Positions 18,911 to 26,483 of a DNA stretch of 64,000 nucleotides are shown piece after piece. This DNA is from Collinsella aerofaciens. Lineage in GTDB: Bacteria; Actinomycetota; Coriobacteriia; Coriobacteriales; Coriobacteriaceae. Position 1 is the stretch's first letter; each line of letters opens with the position of its first letter. Location of the stretch: contig NZ_JAQLDQ010000003.1 of the NCBI RefSeq assembly GCF_028209395.1, positions 62,001-126,000 of the forward strand. Direction: 5' to 3'. Position numbers and translations under genes: made by a program. Under the pieces are notes generated by a model that saw only the letters and a list, made by a program, of their open reading frames with translations, ran no database searches and had not been told where the DNA came from.

Positions 18911-18975
18911 GTACGCGGCGGGGTATCATGGATGGGAAAAGCCGATAGCGGCAGCGACAGGAAAGGTGACCACTT

Positions 18976-20109
18976 ATGGCAGACGTCGACAACAGGAACC
19001 GTAACCGCAGGTCCAACCGAGCGGGTCAGCCCAATCCCAAGCGCGAGGCCCGTGCCAAGGCCGCCGAGCGTCACGTGGCAACTGTATCCGAAGCGTGCGC
19101 CAAGGATATCGAGCGTTCGCTTGTCGGTGTTCGCGAGTTTGACGGTATGCCTGCCGGCTTTGTCGCGGCGATGAAGGCCAAGGTTCAGACTGCTGTGGCC
19201 GCCGAAGAGCGGGTTGCCGAGGACGTCGAGGGTGCGGAGGCTGCCGAGTTCGACGCTGCGCCCGAGACCGAGGCAGCGCCCGAGCCCGTCGAGAAGCCTG
19301 CCGAGGAAATCGCCGAAGCTGAGTCCGCGCCTGCTGAGGAGCCCGCTCCGGTTTTGCCCGAGGTCACCGTGCTCGATGCCTCCGCCACGCAGGCCATCCT
19401 GGACAACGGTCGTGGCTATGCGCAGTTCTGCGACATGGCCGTGCTCGCCTTTGCCTCGTTCACCAACCCGGGCGGTGGCTATATTCAGGGCTATTTGGGC
19501 CAGGAGGCCACGCTGTGCGCCGATTCGTATCTGTACAACGTTCTCGATAAGCAGCGCAAATGGTACGGCGAGAACCGTCGCCGCAACATCAACTGCGAGC
19601 TTTACCGAAACCGTGCGCTGGTGGTGCCTGCGGTGCGCTTCGACCGCAACCACGTGCATGCATACGCCGACGTGATCGTGGCCGCTGCGCCCAACGTTAA
19701 GCGCGCCCGCCAGGAGTATCGCGTGAGCGACGATGCCCTGCTGGACGCCCTGCGCGACCGCATCCGCTTTGTGCTCGCCATCTGCGACGAGCTAGGTCGC
19801 GAGAAGCTCGTGCTGGGCGCTTGGGGCTGCGACAACAACGGCTTTGACGCAGAGGCCGTGGCCGAGCTCTTCCGCAAGGAGCTCGCGTCGGGCGACTTTA
19901 AGGTCAAGCAGGTCTTTTTTGCTGTACCCTCTACGCGCTGGGACGAGGACTTCGCCAAGTTCGAGCACGTGCTGGCAAACTTCCCCGAGCGCAACGAGGA
20001 GTCCTATGCTCAGGTTGCTGCCCGCGCCGCAGCCGCCCGTGCCGCCGAGCAGGCCCAGGCTGCTGCCGAGGACGACGAGGATGACGATGACTGGCGCAAG
20101 TACCTGTAA
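18976..20109 (+). CDS. Microbial PARG-like macrodomain protein (TIGR02452/DUF2263)
   Basis: A 377-residue protein. Residues 1-65 are basic, 65-130 are Ala, Glu and Pro-rich linker, 130-350 form the PARG-like catalytic module and the end is a coiled, acidic tail. The signature NPGGG is at about 164-168 and is followed seven residues later by QEA (176-178); bacterial PARGs have QEE there, with the second Glu catalytic. DNNGFDAEAVAELF near the end fits the family. The usual role is hydrolysis of ADP-ribose polymers; with the Glu changed it may only bind ADP-ribose. AAAGGTGACC precedes the ATG. Confidence 0.8.
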   Translation: MADVDNRNRNRRSNRAGQPNPKREARAKAAERHVATVSEACAKDIERSLVGVREFDGMPAGFVAAMKAKVQTAVAAEERVAEDVEGAEAAEFDAAPETEAAPEPVEKPAEEIAEAESAPAEEPAPVLPEVTVLDASATQAILDNGRGYAQFCDMAVLAFASFTNPGGGYIQGYLGQEATLCADSYLYNVLDKQRKWYGENRRRNINCELYRNRALVVPAVRFDRNHVHAYADVIVAAAPNVKRARQEYRVSDDALLDALRDRIRFVLAICDELGREKLVLGAWGCDNNGFDAEAVAELFRKELASGDFKVKQVFFAVPSTRWDEDFAKFEHVLANFPERNEESYAQVAARAAAARAAEQAQAAAEDDEDDDDWRKYL

Positions 20110-20134
20110 TCGGTACGTGCCGACAGATAGGTCG

Positions 20135-20168
20135 AGCCGGCGGGAGAGGCTGCTCCCGTCGGCTTTTT
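20135..20168 (+). terminator. Intrinsic terminator after the PARG-like gene
   Basis: AGCCGGCGGGAG pairs with CTCCCGTCGGCT around a six-base loop, then TTTTT. Confidence 0.88.
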
Positions 20169-20187
20169 ACTAAAGGAAGGGCTTACG

Positions 20188-20847
20188 ATGAAAAACGTTC
20201 TATGTTTTGGCGACAGCAACACCTATGGTTACGATCCGGCGGGCATGCGCGACGGCACCGCGGTGCGCTATGCGCAGGATGTGCGCTGGTGCGGCGTGGC
20301 CCAACGTGACTTAGGCGAGGGCTGGCATGTAATTGAAGAAGGCCTCAACGGCCGCACGACGGTACGCGACGACATGTGCCATCTGGACACCAATCTTAAC
20401 GGCATCCGCGCACTTCCGATGCTGCTCGAGGCCCATAAGCCGCTGGACGCCATTGTGATCATGCTGGGCACCAACGACTGTAAGACGGTCTTTAACGTGA
20501 CAGCTTCCGATATCGCCCGTGGCGCCATGGCGCTGATTCGCGCGGTGCGTGCATTTCCCTGGACCAATGCCGCACCCTGCCCGCGTATTCTGCTGATGGC
20601 ACCTATCAAGATCAAGCCGCAAATCGTCGATGTATATATGACCGATTTTGACGAGCGTTCCGTCGAGGCCTCGGAGCATTTTGGTGAGTACTACGCGCAT
20701 GTGGCTGAGCAGTTTGGCTGCGACTTTTTGAATGCCGCCGACTTTGCCGAGCCGGGTGATATCGACTATCTGCATATGATGCCCGAAAGCCACGAGAGCC
20801 TGGGTCACGCCGTGGCAGCCAAGCTCCAAGAGATGTTCGGTGAGTAG
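20188..20847 (+). CDS. SGNH/GDSL-family hydrolase (arylesterase-like)
   Basis: A 219-residue cytosolic esterase or lipase of the SGNH fold. The nucleophile Ser is in FGDSNTYGY (GDS at 8-10), block III is IVIMLGTNDCK with the Asn, and the catalytic Asp and His lie in DYLHMMPESHESLG near the C-terminus. Substrate unknown; relatives hydrolyse aryl esters or deacetylate sugars. No signal peptide. AAGGAAGG lies before the ATG. Confidence 0.88.
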   Translation: MKNVLCFGDSNTYGYDPAGMRDGTAVRYAQDVRWCGVAQRDLGEGWHVIEEGLNGRTTVRDDMCHLDTNLNGIRALPMLLEAHKPLDAIVIMLGTNDCKTVFNVTASDIARGAMALIRAVRAFPWTNAAPCPRILLMAPIKIKPQIVDVYMTDFDERSVEASEHFGEYYAHVAEQFGCDFLNAADFAEPGDIDYLHMMPESHESLGHAVAAKLQEMFGE

Positions 20848-20851
20848 CGCG

Positions 20852-20900
20852 ACCCCAAACCAACACAAAGGGGACAGGCACTTTTGTGGTGGTTTGGGTT
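20852..20900. repeat. Imperfect palindrome between convergent genes
   Basis: CCCAAACCAACACAAAG (20854-20870) pairs imperfectly with 20881-20898 around GGGACAGGCA. It probably acts as a two-way terminator for the SGNH hydrolase and thiD, and its core resembles the other GGGAC-centred palindromes in this window. Confidence 0.65.
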
Positions 20901-20907
20901 GCGGACT

Positions 20908-21744
20908 TTAGTACTGCCACATGTGATTGACGGGGCCGGAACCTTTGCCCATGTCAAAGCCGGCGGCGAGAGCGCCGGTTAGGTAGGCCTTGCCGGCGTT
21001 GACGGCGTCGGCAAGATCCATACCCTGGGCCAGCGCGCAGGCGATGGCGGACGAGAGCGTGCAGCCGGTGCCGTGTGTGTTGTCGGTCTCGATGCGCTTG
21101 TGGCGGAACCACGTGGTGAGTGGATCTCCCAGATGGTTGCCCTCGTCATCGAGTGGCGCGGGTTCGGCCAGTACATCGTTGGCCTCGTTGACAAGATGTC
21201 CACCCTTAACGAGGGATGCGCAACCAAAGCGGCGGGTGAGGAGCATGGCAGCATTTTGCTGCGTGCGCTCGGAGTCGACCTCGTAGTCGAGCAGGGCCAT
21301 GGCCTCGGGAATATTGGGCGTGATAACCGTCGCTAGCGGGAACAGGCGGCGGGTGAGCGCCTCGGCGGCATCTTCGGCAATCAGCCGTGCGCCCGAGGTG
21401 GCTACCATGACGGGGTCGACTACCACGTTTGTCGCGTTCCAAGCGCTCAGGCGGTCGGCGATAACATCGATAATCTCGGCAGAGGAAACCATGCCAATCT
21501 TGACGGCGTTGGGGCGGATATCGTCAAAAACGGCATCGATCTGTGCCGCGACAATATCCGGGGAGATGTTCTGCACGGCGGTGACGCCCAGGGTGTTCTG
21601 TGCGGTGATGGCGGTGATGGCCGTCTCGGCATACAGGCGGTGCGCCGTGATGGTCTTGATGTCGGCCTGAATGCCGGCACCGCCGCTGGAATCGGATCCT
21701 GCGATGGATAGAACGGCAGGTACATTACTGCGATCCATGCTCAC
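20908..21744 (-). CDS. thiD: Hydroxymethylpyrimidine/phosphomethylpyrimidine kinase
   Basis: A 278-residue ribokinase-fold enzyme that phosphorylates HMP and HMP-P for thiamine synthesis. IAGSDSSGGAGIQADIKT is the N-terminal substrate motif, VVDPVMVATSGARL and TPNIPEA follow, and the anion hole THGTGCTLSSAIA with the catalytic Asp region is at the C-terminus. Two ATGs (21744 and 21738) are possible starts, both after GGGAG. It lies 176 bases downstream of thiC on the same strand. Confidence 0.93.
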   Translation of the reverse strand: MSMDRSNVPAVLSIAGSDSSGGAGIQADIKTITAHRLYAETAITAITAQNTLGVTAVQNISPDIVAAQIDAVFDDIRPNAVKIGMVSSAEIIDVIADRLSAWNATNVVVDPVMVATSGARLIAEDAAEALTRRLFPLATVITPNIPEAMALLDYEVDSERTQQNAAMLLTRRFGCASLVKGGHLVNEANDVLAEPAPLDDEGNHLGDPLTTWFRHKRIETDNTHGTGCTLSSAIACALAQGMDLADAVNAGKAYLTGALAAGFDMGKGSGPVNHMWQY

Positions 21745-21784
21745 TCCCTTGTCCGATTGAATTCAAGTGGGTCTTTAAGCCTGC

Positions 21785-21790
21785 ATTATA
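21785..21790 (-). promoter_or_regulatory. Possible -10 element for thiD
   Basis: On the minus strand TATAAT is found at 21790-21785, about 40 bases before thiD. No good -35 is seen, so this is tentative; it would let thiD be expressed apart from thiC. Confidence 0.3.
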
Positions 21791-21795
21791 GAGAT

Positions 21796-21825
21796 GCCCG
21801 GGCCGACTCTATGTCGGACCCGGGC
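21796..21825. terminator. Strong hairpin downstream of thiC
   Basis: GCCCGGGCCGAC and GTCGGACCCGGGC pair around TCTAT. It follows thiC on the minus strand, but there is no T tract, so it may stabilise the 3' end or partially terminate before thiD. Confidence 0.55.
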
Positions 21826-21920
21826 GGGTGATGCAATCTTTACGCAAATGAAAGCAAATGTTCACACGTCAACAATCGACGAACGTTGCTGAGGGCCTGC
21901 GACCGACCGTGGTGATTAGC

Positions 21921-23255
21921 CTAGTCCTCCATGCCAAGATCGATCGTCGTGCCCTCGAACACCTTGTTGACGGTGCGGACGGCGCACATCTTGCCGCACA
22001 TGGTGCAAGTGCCCTCGGTGGCGGCGGGGGATTCCTCGTAGCGCTTCTTACCGGTGACCGGGTCGAGAGCACACTTCCACATGGCATTCCAGTCGAGTTT
22101 GCGGCGTGCCCGACCCATCTTGTCGTCCATGTCGCGGACGTGCGGCACCTTCTTGGCGATATCGGCGGCGTGCGCGGCAATCTTAGTGGCCATGAGGCCG
22201 TCGAGCACGTCCTGGGCGTTGGGCAGGCACAGGTGCTCGGCGGGCGTTACGTAGCACAGGAAGTCGGCGCCGGAGCTCGCGGAGATGGCGCCACCGATGG
22301 CGGCGGTGATGTGGTCGTAGCCCACGCCGATATCGGTCACCAGCGGCCCGAGCACATAGAACGGGGCGTTGTGGCACAGACGTTTCTGCAGCTTCATGTT
22401 GGCGGCGATCTCGTCGAGCGCCATATGGCCCGGGCCCTCGACCATGACCTGGACGCCGGCTGCCCAAGCGCGCTTGCACAGCTTGCCCAGCTCGATCATC
22501 TCGGCGGTCTCGGTGGCGTCGTTGGAATCGTAGAGGCAGCCCGGGCGGCAGGAGTCGCCGAGCGAAATCGTCACGTCATACTCATGGCAGATCTCGAGCA
22601 CCTCGTCGTAGAACTCGTAGAAGGGGTTTTCGTTGCCGGTGACCTCCATCCAGCCAAACAGCAGCGAGCCGCCGCGGCTGACGATGTTCATGAGGCGGCC
22701 GGTCTCCTTAAAAGTCTTGATGACCGACTTGTTGATGCCGCAGTGGATGGTCATAAAGTCCACACCGTCCTCGGCATGCGCGCGCACGACCTCGAGCAGG
22801 TCGTCCTTGGTGAGCTTGACCAGCGGCTTTTCCATGTAACCGATGGCGTCGTACATGGGGACGGTGCCCACCATGAGCGGTGTCTCGTCGATGAGCTGCT
22901 GGCGGAACTGGCGCGTCTTGCCCGAGTTGGAGAGGTCCATGATGGCGTCGGCGCCGTAATCCTCGGCGATCTTGACCTTCTTCCATTCCTCGGCGGCATC
23001 GGCCTTGTCGCCCGAGATACCCAGATTGACGTTGACCTTGGTGGACAGGCCCTCACCGACACCAAAGGCGCGCATGCCCTTTTTGATATGCACGATGTTA
23101 GCGGGAATGGCGATGCGGCCGTCGGCCACGCGCTCGCGGATGTACTCGGGGTCGCGATGCTCACGCTCGGCGACCTCCTTCATCTGCGGTGTGATCTGCC
23201 CGGCGCGGGCGAAGTCGATTTGCGTGACGAGCGTGGGCTCGGTTTGTGTGCTCAT
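21921..23255 (-). CDS. thiC: Phosphomethylpyrimidine synthase
   Basis: A 444-residue radical SAM-type enzyme that rearranges aminoimidazole ribotide to HMP-P. Family blocks include AIMDLSNSGKTRQFRQQL, IHCGINKSVI, SRGGSLLFGWM, ISLGDSCRPGC and VEGPGHMALDEI. The C-terminal cluster-binding motif reads CTMCGKMC (CxxCxxxC), as in the shorter clostridial and archaeal ThiC forms, and the protein lacks the long N-terminal extension of proteobacterial ThiC. The ATG at 23255 follows GGGAG. A TPP riboswitch precedes it. Confidence 0.96.
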   Translation of the reverse strand: MSTQTEPTLVTQIDFARAGQITPQMKEVAEREHRDPEYIRERVADGRIAIPANIVHIKKGMRAFGVGEGLSTKVNVNLGISGDKADAAEEWKKVKIAEDYGADAIMDLSNSGKTRQFRQQLIDETPLMVGTVPMYDAIGYMEKPLVKLTKDDLLEVVRAHAEDGVDFMTIHCGINKSVIKTFKETGRLMNIVSRGGSLLFGWMEVTGNENPFYEFYDEVLEICHEYDVTISLGDSCRPGCLYDSNDATETAEMIELGKLCKRAWAAGVQVMVEGPGHMALDEIAANMKLQKRLCHNAPFYVLGPLVTDIGVGYDHITAAIGGAISASSGADFLCYVTPAEHLCLPNAQDVLDGLMATKIAAHAADIAKKVPHVRDMDDKMGRARRKLDWNAMWKCALDPVTGKKRYEESPAATEGTCTMCGKMCAVRTVNKVFEGTTIDLGMED

Positions 23256-23264
23256 TGGCACGGC

Positions 23265-23353
23265 TCCCTTCGTTGGCATTACCCATATCAGGTTTGCGGG
23301 TCAGGGCGGGCGCGCCCAATCTCAGCCTGCCGTCCTGTCCTGCAAGCTCCCCG
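23265..23353 (-). promoter_or_regulatory. TPP riboswitch (THI element) controlling thiC
   Basis: Read on the minus strand this region contains the conserved CTGAGA (23325-23320), ACCTGAT (23293-23287) and GGGTAATGCCAACGAAGGGA blocks in the right order and spacing for the thiamine pyrophosphate aptamer, flanked by pairing arms. It ends only about ten bases before the thiC ATG, and the GGGAG ribosome site overlaps its 3' end, suggesting translational control. Confidence 0.94.
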
Positions 23354-23426
23354 TTTATGTCATGGGCTCAAGTATAGCCTGAATGGGTACGATTGGGCCA
23401 ACGATCGTGCCTGTGGGGAGGCGTAC

Positions 23427-23942
23427 ATGGAAGACAAGCATCTATATCGAGAGACGCAACGGGATGTATCGGCCGAGGGTGGCCGTGCACACCATGGGTT
23501 GGTCGCGATTGGCTTTGCGGCGCTTGCCGTGCTGGTGATTGCCTTTTGTATTTGGACGTTTGGCGGTCAAGGCGGCGCTGCTTGGGAGTTCGAGGCTGAT
23601 GATAGCCTACCGATTATGACGATGAAGGTCTCTGGCGGCAACACGGTGGCAGCTTCCGGCGATTATTGGTATCCGTGCGATGAGTTTGTGCAGTTGCAGC
23701 TGAGCGGTGGTTCCATTCCTGGTGAAGAGATCGAGCGCGTGACCTTCGATGCGTCGCTTAAGACGCTGTCGGTCGCGCTCAAAGATCAAGGGGATGTGCC
23801 CACGACGATGGATATCGCGCTGACAGAATGGCGCCTGGAGCCCCCGTCGGGCGTCAAGGTGTCCGAGGTGGAGCATGTCAGGATTACCTATCAAGACGGC
23901 TCGACAAATGAAATTGCCAAAGCCGACGGCTTGGCGGAATAG
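23427..23942 (+). CDS. Hypothetical single-pass membrane protein
   Basis: A 171-residue protein of unknown function. Residues 1-24 are hydrophilic, a single membrane helix spans about 25-46 (LVAIGFAALAVLVIAFCIW), and the remainder is a probably extracytoplasmic, acidic, beta-rich domain of about 125 residues. The ATG at 23427 has GGGGAGG six bases upstream. The frame stays open far upstream only because it runs antisense to thiC. It is divergent from thiC, and I see no family motif. Confidence 0.72.
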   Translation: MEDKHLYRETQRDVSAEGGRAHHGLVAIGFAALAVLVIAFCIWTFGGQGGAAWEFEADDSLPIMTMKVSGGNTVAASGDYWYPCDEFVQLQLSGGSIPGEEIERVTFDASLKTLSVALKDQGDVPTTMDIALTEWRLEPPSGVKVSEVEHVRITYQDGSTNEIAKADGLAE

Positions 23943-23982
23943 ACGCCGTGCCTAGGCAGCACATTCAAAAGTAGCGGTGGTC

Positions 23983-24792
23983 CTACAAGGCCTGTTCGTT
24001 CAGGAAGACCATAGTGTTTTTATTTGAAAGCTCGGGAAAGTGACGATAACCAACGTCGAACGCGGTGAGCCCGCTTACATCCTCGAGCTTGTTTTCTGCC
24101 ATCCAGCGCACCATGGAGCCGCGCGCCTTTTTGCTGGCGGTCGAGCGCTGGATGGGCTTGCCGTTGCGGACGCCTTCGCCAAAGAGGCATGTGACGACCG
24201 TGACATCGGTGGTGAGGCGGGGCAGAACGGCTTTGGCGTATTCCGCGCTGGCGAGGTTGACGATCGTAGCGTTGGAGCCTGCCGGAGCGATGACCCGTGC
24301 GAGTTTGTCGCCCCAAAACGCGTAGAGGTCTCGGGCATCGTCGACGGCAAGCTTTGCGCCCATCTCCAGCCGATACGGTTCAACGGCATGAAAGGGGCGT
24401 ACGCATCCGTAAAGGCCCGAGAGGATCCATAGATGGTCTTGCAGCCATGCGAGCTGCGCGGAATCCATCACCTCGGGCGCCATGCTTTGGTATTGGATGC
24501 CGTGGTAGGATATGACGGCGGGGGAGATTCGACGCGCGATATCGGGATCGGCGAGGTCGGCATCGTTCAGGACGGGCATAAATTCGTGAAGCGTATCCAG
24601 GCACGTTGTAAGCAGCCTGTCGCTCACGTTCCAAAGGGTCTGCAGGCCGCCGCTGCCTTCATTCCGCTCGATATCTAGCAGTGCGCGGTGGAGGCGAGCT
24701 GTCTCGCGCACAAAGGGTGGAATGCCCAGGACTTCAAAAGCATCTTGGGCCGCGCGCATCTGCTTGGCGGGCGAAATGATGACCTGCAGCAT
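23983..24792 (-). CDS. yaaA: YaaA-family peroxide stress protein (DUF328)
   Basis: A 269-residue member of the UPF0246 family. ISPAKQM at the N-terminus, ISYHGIQYQSM, the LSGLYGCVRPFHAVEPYRLEMG block, YAFWGDKL and VNLASAEYAKAV are the family signatures. In E. coli YaaA lowers free iron and limits DNA damage under peroxide stress and binds DNA. Single gene on the minus strand, starting after GGAGAG. Confidence 0.92.
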   Translation of the reverse strand: MLQVIISPAKQMRAAQDAFEVLGIPPFVRETARLHRALLDIERNEGSGGLQTLWNVSDRLLTTCLDTLHEFMPVLNDADLADPDIARRISPAVISYHGIQYQSMAPEVMDSAQLAWLQDHLWILSGLYGCVRPFHAVEPYRLEMGAKLAVDDARDLYAFWGDKLARVIAPAGSNATIVNLASAEYAKAVLPRLTTDVTVVTCLFGEGVRNGKPIQRSTASKKARGSMVRWMAENKLEDVSGLTAFDVGYRHFPELSNKNTMVFLNEQAL

Positions 24793-24814
24793 GGACTCTC
24801 CTCTGCCAAAAAGG

Positions 24815-24883
24815 AAGTTGCGGTGGAATAATTCCTGTTTTGCCTGTTAAAAGGCATGTCTGGGAACTATTTCACCGCAAGTT
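24815..24883. repeat. Palindromic repeat, GCGGTGAAATA family
   Basis: Arms 24815-24835 and 24863-24883 are complementary with three mismatches (TTGCGGTG at the outer end); an inner TGCCT/AGGCA hairpin sits in the loop. The outer arm matches the repeat at 45884-45954. Confidence 0.75.
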
Positions 24884-24919
24884 ATAAAGGGCTGGTTGGG
24901 CTCGTTTTACGAGGGTTGG

Positions 24920-26317
24920 TTAGGCGCGCTCGATGAAGGCCTTGTAGCCGCGGTAGGCCTCGTAGATATCGGCCTTGTTGGCGACCTCCCACAGGGCATG
25001 CATGGACAGGACGGCAACGCCGGAGTCGATGACGTTCATGCCGTACTTGGCCATGATGTAGGCGATGGTGCCGCCGCCGCCCGCGTTGACGCGGCCGAGC
25101 TCGCAGGTCTGGAAGTCCACGCCGGCCTCGTCCATGATGTCGCGGACGAGGGCCACGTACTCGGCGTCGGCGTCGTTTGAACCGCCCTTGCCGCGGCTGC
25201 CCGTGTACTTGTTGAAGCACAGGCCGCGACCCATGAAGGCCGCGTTCTTGGTTTCGAACTTGCCGGCGTAGCCCGGGTCGAAGCCGGCGGACACGTCGGA
25301 GGAGAGCATGCGGCTGTGGGCGAGTGCACGGCGCAGGGCCAGCGGGCTATCCTCGCCGGCGAGCGTCATGATCTCGGCGACGGTGTTCTCGAAGAAGCGG
25401 CTCGTCATGCCGGTGGCACCCACGGAGCCAATCTCCTCCTTGTCGACGATGAGTGTGATGCTCGTGCGCTCCACGTTGGCGACGTCGATCTGGGCGAGCA
25501 TGGACGGATAGGCGCAAACGCGATCGTCGTGGCCATAGCCCAGAATCATGGAGCGGTCGAGGCCCATGTCGCGGGCCGGGCCGGCGGGCACGACCTCAAT
25601 CTCGGCGGAGAGGAAGTCCTCCTCCTCGACTTCGTACTGCTCCTTGAGGATATCCAGGAACATCTGCTTGACGGGCTCCTTGGGAGCGTCCTTGTCGTCC
25701 TCGTCAAACTTGACGGGGCGGCCGCCCACGATCACGTCGAGGATCTCGGCATCGACGGCATCCTTGGCGGGCTTGGCCATCTGCTCGCTCGAGAGGTGGA
25801 TCAGCAGGTCGGAGATGGTAAAGACCGGGTCGTCCGCCTTGTCGCCGATGTTGATGTCGACGGTGGTGCCGTCCTTTTTGCAGATGACGCCTACGAGTGC
25901 GAGCGGGGAAGCGACCCAGTGGTAGCTCTTGACGCCGCCATAGTAGTGCGTGTCGAGGTAGGCCATGTCGCCGGCCTCGAAGGCGGGATTCTGCTTAAGG
26001 TCCAGGCGCGGCGAGTCCACGTGGGCGCCCAGGATGTTAAAGCCCTGCTCGAGCGGGGCGGTGCCCAGGTTGACGAGCATAAGGTCCTTGCCGTGATTGG
26101 CGGCGTACACCTTGTCGCCGGCCTTGAGCGCGCGGCCCTCGGCGATCACGGTCTCCAGATTGACGTAACCCGCCTCCTCGGCCATCTTGATACCGGTCTT
26201 GACGCACAGGCGCTCGGTCTTGTTCTCGCTCAAAAACTGCTTATAGCCGCGGCAAAGCTCCTCTAGCTCCTCGATTTGCTGTGGCGTGTACTTTTTCCAT
26301 GCGCAGGGACGCTCCAT
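24920..26317 (-). CDS. M18-family aminopeptidase
   Basis: A 465-residue dinuclear zinc aminopeptidase (aspartyl aminopeptidase/ApeA class). Metal and catalytic residues appear in order: GAHVDSPRLDLK (His ligand), VDKEEIGSVGATG (Glu pair), GYGHDDRVCAYPS (Asp) and VLSMHALWEVANK (His). It removes N-terminal residues, often acidic, in the cytoplasm. The ATG at 26317 follows AAAGGAG; the open frame further upstream to 26716 reads through non-coding sequence and is not part of the protein. Confidence 0.92.
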   Translation of the reverse strand: MERPCAWKKYTPQQIEELEELCRGYKQFLSENKTERLCVKTGIKMAEEAGYVNLETVIAEGRALKAGDKVYAANHGKDLMLVNLGTAPLEQGFNILGAHVDSPRLDLKQNPAFEAGDMAYLDTHYYGGVKSYHWVASPLALVGVICKKDGTTVDINIGDKADDPVFTISDLLIHLSSEQMAKPAKDAVDAEILDVIVGGRPVKFDEDDKDAPKEPVKQMFLDILKEQYEVEEEDFLSAEIEVVPAGPARDMGLDRSMILGYGHDDRVCAYPSMLAQIDVANVERTSITLIVDKEEIGSVGATGMTSRFFENTVAEIMTLAGEDSPLALRRALAHSRMLSSDVSAGFDPGYAGKFETKNAAFMGRGLCFNKYTGSRGKGGSNDADAEYVALVRDIMDEAGVDFQTCELGRVNAGGGGTIAYIMAKYGMNVIDSGVAVLSMHALWEVANKADIYEAYRGYKAFIERA

Positions 26318-26483
26318 GACGCAGGCTCCTTTCGGATCGATCGTGCTGGTTGATGTACCGTGAGCCATCGTATCACGCGCGGGCTCACGGCGGCAGGGAA
26401 GCCTGATGTGCGGTGGCCGCGGGGCGGGGAGCGTGTAAACTGGTGTGAGCAAACCGTGCCCAGCCCAAAGCGAGGTATTCAAT

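Noticed and set aside
21858..23942. 694-codon frame on the plus strand
   Set aside because: Most of it runs antisense to thiC and its riboswitch. Only the last 171 codons from ATG 23427, with a good ribosome site, look like a gene.
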